Below, in pieces: positions 39,830 to 47,489 of a DNA stretch of 64,000 bases. Below the pieces are notes generated by a model. The model did not search any database. It was not told where the DNA came from and worked only from the letters and a program-made list of their open reading frames with translations. The DNA lies in contig NZ_LR733263.1 of the NCBI RefSeq assembly GCF_902506495.1, forward strand, positions 289,372-353,371, written 5' to 3'. This DNA is from Pseudomonas sp. 8O. Its GTDB lineage: Bacteria > Pseudomonadota > Gammaproteobacteria > Pseudomonadales > Pseudomonadaceae. Each line of letters starts with the position of its first letter. Position 1 is the first letter of the stretch. The translations under genes were made by a program, and so were the position numbers.

Positions 39830-41044
39830 TCAACGATAATTCAGGCCCATGGCCATGCGTACTTCGGCCAAGGTTTCACGCGCTTCGTCACGCGCGCGTT
39901 CAGCGCCTTCGGCGAGGATGCTGCGCACCAGGTCGGGGCTGTCCTCATAATCAATGGCCCGCTGCTGCAGGGGCGTCAGCTCACTCTGCAAAGACGAGCA
40001 CAGCGCGCTCTTGCAGTCGAGGCAACCAATCGAGGCGCTGCGGCAGCCTTCCATGACCCAGTGCAATTGCTCGTCAGCGGAATACAACTGGTGCAGCGGC
40101 CAGACCGGGCAGCGTTGCGGCTCACCCGGATCGTCACGGTGCACCCGAGCTGGATCGGTAGGCATGCGCCGCAGTTTTTCCTCGAGCTCGGCATCACTAT
40201 CGCGCAGGAATATCGCGTTGCCGCTGGACTTGGCCATCTTCTGTCCGTCCAGACCAGGCACCCGCGAAAACTCGGCAAGAATCGGCTGCGGCTCGCTCAA
40301 AATCACCTTGCCATCACCTTCCAGGTAGCCGTACAGGCGCTCCTGATCACCGAGGGTGATGCTGCTCTGCTCCTTGAGCAAGGCCCGCGCCGTCTCCAGC
40401 GCCTGTGCATCGCCCTGTTCCTGATAGGCCTTGCGCAGGTTGCTGTAGAGCTTGCCGAGCTTCTTGCCCAGCTTGCCGACGGCGGCTTCGGCCTTGCGCT
40501 CGAAATCCGGCTCACTGCCGTAGAGATGATTGAAGCGGCGCGCCACTTCACGGGCAAATTCGATGTGGGGGAGCTGATCGGCACCGACTGGCACCTGCCC
40601 GGCGCGGTACAGCAGAATATCTGCCGCCTGCAGCAACGGGTAACCGAGAAAGCCGTAAGTGGACAGGTCCTTGCCACTCTGATGCTCCTGCTGCTCCTTG
40701 TAGGACGGCACGCGCTCAAGCCAACTGAGCGGGCAGATCATCGACAGCAGCAGATGCAGCTCGGCATGTTCCGGCACCTGCGACTGCACGAACATTGTCG
40801 CGGAGCTTGGGCTTACGCCTGCAGCCAGCCAGTCCACCGCCATATCCATGACGTGCTGGGAAAGCTGGCCTGCATCGGCGTATTCGGTGGTCAGGGCATG
40901 CCAGTCGACGATACAGAAGAAGCAATCGTACTCATGCTGCAACCTGACCCAGTTTTTCAGCACACCGTGGTAGTGCCCGAGATGAAGACGACCGCTCGGA
41001 CGCATCCCTGACAGCACCCGACGTTCGGAGTCGTTAAGGCTCAA
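39830..41044 (-). CDS. trpS: Tryptophan--tRNA ligase, long form with four-cysteine motif
   Basis: Class I synthetase charging tRNA-Trp. It has MRPSGRLHLGHYHG at 14-27 (HIGH motif) and KMAKSSGNAI near 268 (KMSKS variant). At 404 residues it exceeds the standard 334. Some 75 lysine-rich residues are inserted between the FNHLYG block and EPQPILAEF, about 179-250. Four cysteines in the anticodon-binding region, Cys312, Cys334, Cys341 and Cys344, have spacing C-x21-C-x6-C-x2-C. This is almost the C-x22-C-x6-C-x2-C pattern that binds a [4Fe-4S] cluster in Thermotoga maritima TrpRS. The start codon is TTG at 41044; a GTG at 41017 is the alternative. It probably leads the trpS-scpA-scpB run. Confidence 0.93.
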   Translation of the reverse strand: MSLNDSERRVLSGMRPSGRLHLGHYHGVLKNWVRLQHEYDCFFCIVDWHALTTEYADAGQLSQHVMDMAVDWLAAGVSPSSATMFVQSQVPEHAELHLLLSMICPLSWLERVPSYKEQQEHQSGKDLSTYGFLGYPLLQAADILLYRAGQVPVGADQLPHIEFAREVARRFNHLYGSEPDFERKAEAAVGKLGKKLGKLYSNLRKAYQEQGDAQALETARALLKEQSSITLGDQERLYGYLEGDGKVILSEPQPILAEFSRVPGLDGQKMAKSSGNAIFLRDSDAELEEKLRRMPTDPARVHRDDPGEPQRCPVWPLHQLYSADEQLHWVMEGCRSASIGCLDCKSALCSSLQSELTPLQQRAIDYEDSPDLVRSILAEGAERARDEARETLAEVRMAMGLNYR

Positions 41045-41115
41045 ACCGTTCTATCCAAAATCCAGACAAGGCCACGGAGTATAGGGCAGCTACATCCACA
41101 ACGGAAAAGACGGTG

Positions 41116-41742
41116 TCAGAGATCGTTGAACGGCGTCGGGTCGCCGCAACCGACGCGCAGAACTTCCGGGCTGTCGTCAGCAAGATTGACCACGGTGGAC
41201 GCTTCCAGCCCGCCAAAACCACCGTCGATGATCAGGTCGACATGGTGTTCGAGAATCTGGCGCATTTCGTAAGGGTCGGACATCGGCAGCTCGTCGCCCG
41301 GCATGATCAGGCTGACGCTCATCAGCGGCTCGCCCAATTGCTCCAGCAAGGCCAGCGCTATCGGATGGCTGGGTACGCGGATGCCGATGGTGCGACGCTT
41401 GGGGTGCAGCAGCATCCGAGGTACTTCGCGGGTGGCATTGAGGATGAAGGTGTAGGGACCCGGGGTGTGATTCTTCAACAGGCGGAAGGCCGCAGTGTCG
41501 ACCTTTGCAAACAGCCCTATCTGCGAGAGATCGCGGCAAACCAGGGTGAAGTTGTGCTTGTCGTCGAGCTGACGCAGGCGACGAATGCGCTCTACCGCAT
41601 TCTTGTCACCGATCATGCAGCCCAGCGCATAGGAGGAGTCGGTCGGATAGACCACCACGCCGCCGCCACGAATGATTTCCACGGCCTGTTTTATCAGGCG
41701 TGCCTGTGGGTTTTCCGGGTGAACCTGGAAAAATTGACTCAC
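41116..41742 (-). CDS. yciO: YciO-type Sua5/YrdC family protein
   Basis: A 208-residue protein of the Sua5/YrdC/YciO family. It has GGVVVYPTDSSYALGC near 27-42, KHNFTLVCRDLSQI near 60 and PGPYTFILNATREVP near 93-107. The length and the PTDSSY form point to YciO rather than TsaC, which carries out t6A modification in this family; YciO function is not settled. The GTG at 41742 has GGGAG 5 bases before it and gives the family length. The order rnm-yciO-trpS-scpA-scpB is typical for gammaproteobacteria. Confidence 0.9.
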   Translation of the reverse strand: MSQFFQVHPENPQARLIKQAVEIIRGGGVVVYPTDSSYALGCMIGDKNAVERIRRLRQLDDKHNFTLVCRDLSQIGLFAKVDTAAFRLLKNHTPGPYTFILNATREVPRMLLHPKRRTIGIRVPSHPIALALLEQLGEPLMSVSLIMPGDELPMSDPYEMRQILEHHVDLIIDGGFGGLEASTVVNLADDSPEVLRVGCGDPTPFNDL

Positions 41743-41755
41743 ACTTGCTCCCAGC

Positions 41756-42622
41756 TCATGAAGTGACAGCGGATGGCTGTGCATGTTCGAAGCGCTCCCA
41801 GAGCGCAGTCAGGTCATCAGGCAACGGGCGATACATGCCCAATTCGGACCAGTCGCCAGGCGCATGGAAATCGCTGCCGACACTGGCCATCAAGCCGAAC
41901 TCGCGCGCCAGAATCGCCAAACCTCCGACTTGTTCAGCAGGCTGCATGCCATTGACCACCTCCAGGGCATGACCGCCAGCCGCCGCGAAATCGGCCACCA
42001 GACGTCGACGCTTACTGCGAGTAAAGTCGTACTGCCACGGATGCGCCAGGCTGATCCAGGCTCTGGCCGAACGCAGGGTGGCGATGGTTTCCTCCAGCGT
42101 AGGCCAGTGCTGCTTGACGTCACCCAATTTTCCCGAGCCCAGCCACTTGCGAAACGCCTCGGCGCGATCACGCACATGGCCGGCGCGCACGAGAAATTCG
42201 GCGAAATGTGGCCGGGCCGGCGCATTGCCGCTATCGCCCAGCTCCTGCTGAACAGCCCGCGCGCCCTCCAGAGCGCCTGGCATACCTTTGGCCGCGAGGC
42301 GTCGGTCGATTTCTTCAGCACGCTGCCAACGTCCATGGTGCAAGGCATCGATGGCAGCACACAGCGCCGGCGCCTCGCGCTCGAAGGCATAGCCCAACAC
42401 GTGGATGGTCGCTCCACCCCAGGTGCAGGAAAGCTCGATGCCATTGATCAGTTGCATATCCAGAGCCGCTGCTGCGCGGCCTGCTTCATCGAGCCCTTCC
42501 AGGGTGTCGTGATCGGTCAGTGCCAGCAGCCGCACGCCACGCTCGTGCGCCCGGGCCACCAGTACGGCGGGGGCCAGGGCGCCATCGGAGGCGGTGCTGT
42601 GGCAGTGCAGATCGACAATCAT
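41756..42622 (-). CDS. rnm: PHP-domain 5'-3' exonuclease RNase AM (YciV/TrpH)
   Basis: PHP-superfamily metal-dependent phosphoesterase of 288 residues. It begins directly with the metal motif MIVDLHCHSTASDG (1-14), then ALTDHDTLEG near 34, GIELSC near 61, and the distal histidines in ISLAHPWQYDF near 192 and SVGSDFHAPGDW near 247. The E. coli orthologue matures 5' ends of rRNA and acts on 3',5'-nucleotide bisphosphates. The upstream reading frame continues to 43069 through the divergent yciI, but the family start is unmistakable at 42622. It is followed by yciO after 13 bases. Confidence 0.93.
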   Translation of the reverse strand: MIVDLHCHSTASDGALAPAVLVARAHERGVRLLALTDHDTLEGLDEAGRAAAALDMQLINGIELSCTWGGATIHVLGYAFEREAPALCAAIDALHHGRWQRAEEIDRRLAAKGMPGALEGARAVQQELGDSGNAPARPHFAEFLVRAGHVRDRAEAFRKWLGSGKLGDVKQHWPTLEETIATLRSARAWISLAHPWQYDFTRSKRRRLVADFAAAGGHALEVVNGMQPAEQVGGLAILAREFGLMASVGSDFHAPGDWSELGMYRPLPDDLTALWERFEHAQPSAVTS

Positions 42623-42739
42623 GGCGGCGCTTTCGTTGAGATTGATGTTTGTTATTATGCCCCACATCCGCGCCAAGGCTGTTACCGCGTGGCGAAAATG
42701 CTTCATCCCTCCCCGCTTCGACCCTAAATAAGGATTGAG

Positions 42740-43039
42740 ATGCTCTACGCCATCATCGCCACCGACGTCGAAAACTCCCTGGAAAATCGTCTGGCCACCC
42801 GCCCTGCTCACCTCGCTCGTTTGGAGCAGTTGAAGCAGGAAGGTCGCCTGCTGCTGGCCGGCCCGCACCCGGCCATCGACAGCAATGATCCAGGCCCGGC
42901 GGGCTTCAGCGGCAGCCTGGTGGTTGCCGAGTTCGACTCCCTTGAAGCTGCCCAACAATGGGCCGATGCCGACCCGTACCGCACAGCCGGCGTGTATGCC
43001 AACGTTTTGGTCAAACCCTTCAAGAAAGTACTGCCCTGA
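42740..43039 (+). CDS. yciI: YciI-like protein
   Basis: A 99-residue ferredoxin-like (YCII domain) protein with [29 protein letters not shown] near 24 and [20 protein letters not shown] near 77-96. The conserved His and Asp of the YCII family (His27, Asp77) are present. Activity of the family is poorly defined; some relatives are muconolactone-isomerase-like dehalogenases. It is divergent from rnm, as in many Pseudomonas, and lies 41 bases before the next gene. Confidence 0.93.
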   Translation: MLYAIIATDVENSLENRLATRPAHLARLEQLKQEGRLLLAGPHPAIDSNDPGPAGFSGSLVVAEFDSLEAAQQWADADPYRTAGVYANVLVKPFKKVLP

Positions 43040-43080
43040 CGAAGTGCCACCCACGCTGCTTTCGCACACAAGGAATCGCG

Positions 43081-43455
43081 ATGCGCTCGATCCCGCTGTC
43101 CCTGCTGGTCACCGTGATGCTGACCTGTGCTTCGGCACAGGCAGAAGAACAACCCGCTCAGCCGTCTGTCCCGGCAGCCACGCTCGACAGCCAGGTGTTG
43201 GAACAGCGCCTGGCGCAGAGTGAGCAACTGCGCAATGAGCAGGAAGCGAGCAGCGCCGTGCAATTGCAGCGCCTACGCCAGGAAAATCAGCGCCTGCGCT
43301 TGCAGCTCAAGGAGAGCCAGGCGCAGGCTCAACCCCGGCTGCTCAGCGAGGAACAGACCTGGTTCGCCCTGGGCGCCGCCCTGAGCCTGATCTCGATGCT
43401 ATTCGGCGTCCTGTTGCGTGGCTCTCGCAAGACTCGTCGCGAGTGGATCAACTGA
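43081..43455 (+). CDS. Secreted/membrane coiled-coil protein (translation start at signal peptide)
   Basis: A 124-residue protein of unknown function. Residues 1-21 form a signal peptide ending CASAQA-EE. Residues 35-85 are Gln/Leu/Arg-rich heptads typical of a coiled coil (QVLEQRLAQSEQLRNEQEA). Residues about 92-112 form a membrane segment, followed by a basic cytoplasmic end (RGSRKTRREWIN). This resembles bacterial SH3-less relatives of the TIGR04211 type, but I cannot name a family. It ends three bases before cpxR, so it is probably cotranscribed and may be part of envelope sensing. Confidence 0.8.
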   Translation: MRSIPLSLLVTVMLTCASAQAEEQPAQPSVPAATLDSQVLEQRLAQSEQLRNEQEASSAVQLQRLRQENQRLRLQLKESQAQAQPRLLSEEQTWFALGAALSLISMLFGVLLRGSRKTRREWIN

Positions 43456-43458
43456 GCC

Positions 43459-44136
43459 ATGAACCGCCTGCTGCTGATCGATGATGACCAGGAACTCTGC
43501 GAACTGCTTACTCGCTGGCTGACCCAGGAAGGTTTTCAGGTCACCGCTTGCCACGAAGCCGGCGGCGCGCGTCATGCACTTGCCGCACAGACGCCTGATG
43601 CGGTGGTGCTGGATGTCATGCTGCCAGACGGCAGCGGCCTGGAGTTACTCAGGCAATTGCGTGGCGAGCATCCGGACCTCCCGGTACTGATGCTCTCCGC
43701 CCGCGGTGAACCGCTGGATCGCATCATCGGCCTGGAGCTGGGCGCCGATGACTACCTGGCCAAGCCCTGTGACCCTCGCGAGCTGACCGCACGCCTGCGT
43801 GCCGTTCTGCGCCGCACCGTGCCCGCACCGGCCAGCAGCCAACTGGAGCTGGGCGATCTCAGCTTCAGTCCCAATCGCGGGGTGGTCAGCATTGGCGAAC
43901 ATGACGTTCCCCTGACGCTTTCCGAAAGCCGCCTGCTCGAAGCCCTGCTGCGCCAACCCGGCGAGCCGGTGGATAAACAGGCATTGGCGCAACTCGCCCT
44001 GGGCCGCAAATTGACCCTGTATGACCGCAGCCTGGACATGCACGTCAGCAACCTGCGCAAGAAGATCGGCCCGCACCCGGATGGCCGCCCACGCATTCTC
44101 GCCCTGCGCAGCCGCGGCTATTACTACGCGCAGTGA
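43459..44136 (+). CDS. cpxR: OmpR-family response regulator (CpxR-like)
   Basis: A 225-residue two-component regulator. The receiver domain has the acidic pocket LLIDDDQ (Asp8-Asp10), phospho-acceptor Asp52 in VVLDVMLPDGSG and Lys102 in DYLAKPCDP. The C-terminal winged helix spans about 125-225 with RSLDMHVSNLRKKIG near 192. Its partner kinase is encoded at 44895 and a CpxP-type protein lies between, which supports CpxR. The 280 bases downstream include a CpxR-like box and a MITE-like element. Confidence 0.9.
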   Translation: MNRLLLIDDDQELCELLTRWLTQEGFQVTACHEAGGARHALAAQTPDAVVLDVMLPDGSGLELLRQLRGEHPDLPVLMLSARGEPLDRIIGLELGADDYLAKPCDPRELTARLRAVLRRTVPAPASSQLELGDLSFSPNRGVVSIGEHDVPLTLSESRLLEALLRQPGEPVDKQALAQLALGRKLTLYDRSLDMHVSNLRKKIGPHPDGRPRILALRSRGYYYAQ

Positions 44137-44175
44137 GTGCTCCCTGGCGCAGCGTAAATAACCCGCAACATTGCC

Positions 44176-44191
44176 TTTACCCAAGCTTTAC
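44176..44191 (-). promoter_or_regulatory. Candidate CpxR binding site upstream of cpxP
   Basis: Direct repeat TTTAC-CCAAGC-TTTAC, which on the minus strand reads GTAAA-N6-GTAAA. The E. coli CpxR consensus is GTAAA-N5-GTAAA. A CATAAT at 44224-44229 could serve as -10, placing the box near -52. Another CGTAAA lies at 44154. Assignment is by consensus only. Confidence 0.45.
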
Positions 44192-44256
44192 CCACAGCTG
44201 ACTGCCCTTGACCTTGACCGCCGCATAATGAGCCCATCCGGTACTTACCGGCCTCG

Positions 44257-44396
44257 GAACCTGTTTACGACCTGCTGCGCGTCGGCCCTGCTGCGTTGAA
44301 AACAGACTCGGAATGCTCATGTACAACAGTACACTCCGCTTCCTCGTTTGTTTTCGCCTTGCATGACTCTAGCTCGCTAGATCGTAAAACAGGTTC
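44257..44396. mobile_element. MITE-like element with terminal inverted repeats in the cpxP leader
   Basis: About 140 bases bounded by GAACCTGTTTACGA (44257-44270) and TCGTAAAACAGGTTC (44382-44396), which are inverted copies apart from one extra A. Inside are a central hairpin TGTAC-AACA-GTACA (44320-44333) and further matching arms (GAAAACA and TGTTTTC). There is no reading frame. It lies between the putative cpxP promoter and its ribosome site, so it would be transcribed as a long leader hairpin. Confidence 0.6.
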
Positions 44397-44416
44397 TCAA
44401 GACAAGGAGAATCACC

Positions 44417-44830
44417 ATGCGCAAGACCCTTACCGCCCTGCTGCTCGCTGCCACCCTGCCGACCCTGGCATTCGCTATGCCCATGCATGACGGCGGCCCT
44501 CGCCACCATGATCGCGACCATGGCATGTTCAAGGAGCTGAACCTGAGCAAGGAACAGCGCCAGGAGTTTCGCAAACTGATGGGCGAACAGATGAAGACCC
44601 ATCGCGACATCACCAAGCGCTACCTGGACAAGCTGCCGGAAGCCGAAAAGCAGGCCATGAAGAAGGAACTGGACAAAGCCCGCGCCGACCAGCACAAGGC
44701 CCTACGTGACCTGCTCAACCCCGAGCAGCAGAAAGCCTTCGACGAGCACCAGAAGAAAATGGAAGCTCGCCGCGCGGAAATGGCCGAATTCAAGGCCTGG
44801 AAGGCCGAGAAGGACAGCAAAGGCAACTGA
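44417..44830 (+). CDS. cpxP: CpxP/Spy-family periplasmic stress protein
   Basis: A 137-residue helical protein with a signal peptide (1-21, ending LAFA). The two LTxxQ-type motifs of the Spy/CpxP family appear as LSKEQRQEF near 45 and LNPEQQKAF near 98. The body is rich in charged helices and histidine near the N-terminus (GGPRHHDRDHG). Family members bind misfolded proteins and damp the CpxA kinase. The ribosome site AAGGAG is just outside the MITE-like element. It stands between cpxR and cpxA in the same direction. Confidence 0.87.
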   Translation: MRKTLTALLLAATLPTLAFAMPMHDGGPRHHDRDHGMFKELNLSKEQRQEFRKLMGEQMKTHRDITKRYLDKLPEAEKQAMKKELDKARADQHKALRDLLNPEQQKAFDEHQKKMEARRAEMAEFKAWKAEKDSKGN

Positions 44831-44894
44831 TCGACGCCCCCTAGACCCGCCGCCGCGCTCCCTGAGCCCGGCGGCTTTTGCATGAGGAATAACC

Positions 44895-46223
44895 GTGCGT
44901 TCACTGTTCTGGCGCATTCTGGCGACCTTCTGGCTGGGCATCGCTCTGGTGGCCGCTCTGTCGCTGCTGCTTGGCCGCGCCCTGAATCAGGACGCCTGGA
45001 TTCTGAGCCTGCACCCGGGCCTTGATGATCTCGATAGCAAGTGGGTCAAGCGTTATGAACAGCAAGGGCCAGCAGCCGCCCAGGACTTTCTCGAACAGCG
45101 CAAGCGCAAGTACCGTATCGACACCCAGGTGCTTGGCGAGAGTGGCCAGCAACTGGTCAAAGGCACCTTTCCGTCCCGTGCCGCCGCCTTCGAGGCGCGT
45201 CACGGCGACGACCGTCGCTTGCCATGGCGGCGCCTGACCGCCGAATACACCAGCCCGGAAAGCGGCGAAAGCTACCTGTTCATCTACCGTATTCCACACC
45301 CGGAGCTAGCAGCCTGGCACCGTGGCAGCCTGTTCTGGCCACTGAGCGCCATCGTCATCGCCCTGGTGGTGCTAACGCTGTTCAGCCTGATGCTGACACT
45401 GTCGATCACCCGCCCGCTGGATCGCCTGCGCGGTGCCGTACATGATCTCGGCCAGACCGCCTACCAACAGAACAGCCTGGCTCGTCTGGCCACGCGCCGC
45501 GACGAGTTGGGCCTGCTGGCCAAGGACTTCAATCGCATGGGCGAGCGACTGCAAGGCTTGATCGGTAGCCAGCGCCAGCTGCTACGCGATGTTTCTCACG
45601 AACTGCGCTCGCCCCTGGCGCGCCTGCGTATTGCACTGGCACTGGCGGAGCGCGCCGATGCTGCGGAACGAGAAAGGCTCTGGCCTCGTCTGAGTCAGGA
45701 GTGTGATCGACTGGAAGCACTGATCAGCGAAATTCTTGCCCTGGCCCGCCTGGACGCTGACCCGGGTGCCGCGCAGCCCGTCGATCTGGCCGCCCTGCTC
45801 GGCAACCTGCAGGAAGACGCTCACCTGACCGCCCCGCAACAACGGCTGCAGATCGATCTCGACCCACGAGCACGCCTGGAAGGCTGGCCAGACATGCTCG
45901 AGCGCGCGCTGGACAACCTGCTACGCAATGCCTTGCGTTTCAGCCCAGCGGATCAACCTGTCCTCATCAGCGTGCAAAGCCAGGGGCACAGCGTAACGCT
46001 GAGCGTGCGCGATCACGGACCTGGGGTCGCCAGCGAATACCTGGGGCAACTGGGTAAACCGTTCTTCCGCGCACCGGGCCAGAATGGCTCCGGCCATGGC
46101 CTCGGCCTGGCCATCGCACGCCGGGCGGCGCAGCGTCACGGTGGTGAACTGCTGCTGAACAACCACCCGGAAGGGGGCTTCATCGCCACGCTCAGCCTGC
46201 CGGCAAAACAGCAGGCAAGCTGA
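44895..46223 (+). CDS. cpxA: Sensor histidine kinase (CpxA-like)
   Basis: Membrane histidine kinase of 442 residues. Membrane segments lie at about 8-28 and 150-172, enclosing a periplasmic domain of about 120 residues. HAMP follows (TRPLDRLRGAVHDLG near 175), then HisKA with the phospho-acceptor in LRDVSHELRSPLARL near 235-249. HATPase_c shows DNLLRNALRFSPAD near 343, VRDHGPGV near 375 and GSGHGLGLAIARR near 400. It should phosphorylate the regulator at 43459 and respond to envelope stress relayed by CpxP; the stimulus is inferred from the family. Confidence 0.92.
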   Translation: MRSLFWRILATFWLGIALVAALSLLLGRALNQDAWILSLHPGLDDLDSKWVKRYEQQGPAAAQDFLEQRKRKYRIDTQVLGESGQQLVKGTFPSRAAAFEARHGDDRRLPWRRLTAEYTSPESGESYLFIYRIPHPELAAWHRGSLFWPLSAIVIALVVLTLFSLMLTLSITRPLDRLRGAVHDLGQTAYQQNSLARLATRRDELGLLAKDFNRMGERLQGLIGSQRQLLRDVSHELRSPLARLRIALALAERADAAERERLWPRLSQECDRLEALISEILALARLDADPGAAQPVDLAALLGNLQEDAHLTAPQQRLQIDLDPRARLEGWPDMLERALDNLLRNALRFSPADQPVLISVQSQGHSVTLSVRDHGPGVASEYLGQLGKPFFRAPGQNGSGHGLGLAIARRAAQRHGGELLLNNHPEGGFIATLSLPAKQQAS

Positions 46224-46235
46224 ATCGACACGCGA

Positions 46236-46796
46236 TCAGCCCTCCCAGGCGCTGACGAAGTCTTCGACGATGACTTCTGGCGCTCGCCGCAGCTCACGCT
46301 CCGGTGTACCCAGGTAGAGATAGGCGATGATCTGCTCGTCCGCCGCCAGGCCCAGACCTTTGGCGACATGGGCGTTGTAGGCCATGTCGCCGGTACGCCA
46401 GACGGCACCGATACCCTGAGCATGGGCGGCCAGCAGCATGCCGTGCGCGGCACAGCCGGCTGCGATCACCTGCTCGGAGGCGGGCACTTTGGGGTGAGCC
46501 TGAACCCGGGCGATCACCACCACCAGCAACGGCGCGCGCAGCGGCATGCCACGTGCCTTGTTCAGCGCCTCCGGCGCAGCCTGCGCATCGGCGACCTGCA
46601 AGGCCTCGGCGAACAGCTCGCCCATGCGCTCACGCGCCTGCCCCTCTACCGTCAGAAAACGCCACGGCCGTAGCTGACCATGGTCAGGCGCACGCAGGGC
46701 CGCGCGAAACAGCATCTCGCGCTGCGTCGCATCCGGAGCTGGTTCGACCAGGCGAGGCACGGAAACACGGTTGAGTAGAGCGTCGAGGGCATCCAT
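46236..46796 (-). CDS. NAD(P)H nitroreductase, YdjA-like
   Basis: Small FMN-dependent nitroreductase of 186 residues. It has the FMN-binding RAPDHGQLRPWRFLTVEG near 35-52, VVIARVQAHPKVPASEQ near 98 and the typical GIGAVWRTGD near 139. The compact size is that of YdjA rather than NfsB. ATG 46796 has GGAGG 6 bases before it; in-frame extension to 46868 runs through a repeat tract. It is convergent with cpxA, only 12 bases apart. Physiological substrate unknown. Confidence 0.9.
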   Translation of the reverse strand: MDALDALLNRVSVPRLVEPAPDATQREMLFRAALRAPDHGQLRPWRFLTVEGQARERMGELFAEALQVADAQAAPEALNKARGMPLRAPLLVVVIARVQAHPKVPASEQVIAAGCAAHGMLLAAHAQGIGAVWRTGDMAYNAHVAKGLGLAADEQIIAYLYLGTPERELRRAPEVIVEDFVSAWEG

Positions 46797-46833
46797 CGGC
46801 CACCTCCAAAAACAAAGATGGCGCATTCTCAAT

Positions 46834-46854
46834 GCTGCAAGCTGCAAGCTGCAA
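46834..46854. repeat. Three tandem GCTGCAA heptamers
   Basis: GCTGCAA is repeated three times head to tail, followed by a partial copy GCTG. It lies 38 bases upstream of the nitroreductase start and may vary in number between strains by slippage. Confidence 0.7.
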
Positions 46855-46896
46855 GCTGACCAATGCACGGAGCGGATGTCAGAAGCCTGTCGAGCA

Positions 46897-46948
46897 GTAG
46901 CCCGGATGCAATCCGGGGATCGCTGGCCCCGGATTGCATCCGGGCTAC
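46897..46948. repeat. REP-like palindromic repeat pair
   Basis: Arms GTAGCCCGGATGCAATCCGG (46897-46916) and CCGGATTGCATCCGGGCTAC (46929-46948) are inverted copies, each itself palindromic. This is the same family as at 32884-32940. It fills the gap between the YkgJ-type gene and the nitroreductase. Confidence 0.87.
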
Positions 46949-46968
46949 CCGCTAACCTGCAGCCGCCA

Positions 46969-47340
46969 TCAGGCTACCCGGTCAGGCGATATCACCGGTT
47001 GCACTGGCGGAGTGAGCGGCGGCAGACCGTAAGCCTTGCGCGCATCGTCGCAACGCGGGTTGTGCTCACCGTTCGCCCATGACGCTTCGAACTCGCGGCA
47101 GCTACTCGAGCGCTGTTCGTACATGGTGCAACGTACACCGCAACCGACGTCGCCCAACAGTTGCGTGCAACGTGCCGGTTTGCTCTCCGTGCCACGCATG
47201 GCGACGTAGTGGGGGCTGATCTGGATGACCTGCTCGTCCGGAACGCTACCGCCCGCGGATTGGCACTCGCCCCAGAAGAAGGACACACGAAAAAACGCGC
47301 AGCAGGCGCCGCACGTAAGGCAGGGATTAGCTTCGGACAT
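46969..47340 (-). CDS. YkgJ-family cysteine cluster protein
   Basis: A 123-residue protein with the zinc- or iron-chelating CxxCxxCC motif, CLTCGACCAFFRV at 7-19, and further cysteines at VGCGVRCTMYEQRSSSC near 65-81 and NPRCDDAR near 93. These are the conserved positions of the YkgJ (CxxCxxCC) family, whose function is undefined. It is divergent from trkH; the order beside trkH matches P. aeruginosa. Confidence 0.9.
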   Translation of the reverse strand: MSEANPCLTCGACCAFFRVSFFWGECQSAGGSVPDEQVIQISPHYVAMRGTESKPARCTQLLGDVGCGVRCTMYEQRSSSCREFEASWANGEHNPRCDDARKAYGLPPLTPPVQPVISPDRVA

Positions 47341-47489
47341 TTGAGGAGAACTCGGAAACCGACGGACGTCGGCAGCTGGCGGCTATTCTATGCACGGCCA
47401 TGCGCTTGTAAAGCCCCCCACCGTTGCGGTTTACAGCCGCTCGTGCGCAGGTAGAATGGCGCATTTTCCAACCCGCCAGAGCCCTCTAC

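Noticed and set aside
42623..43069. Long N-terminal extension of the PHP nuclease frame
   Set aside because: The family begins with the HxH metal motif right after the Met at 42622; the extension is antisense to yciI.
46834..46854. Possible CRISPR or VNTR array
   Set aside because: Only three 7-base units with no spacers; recorded as a small tandem repeat.
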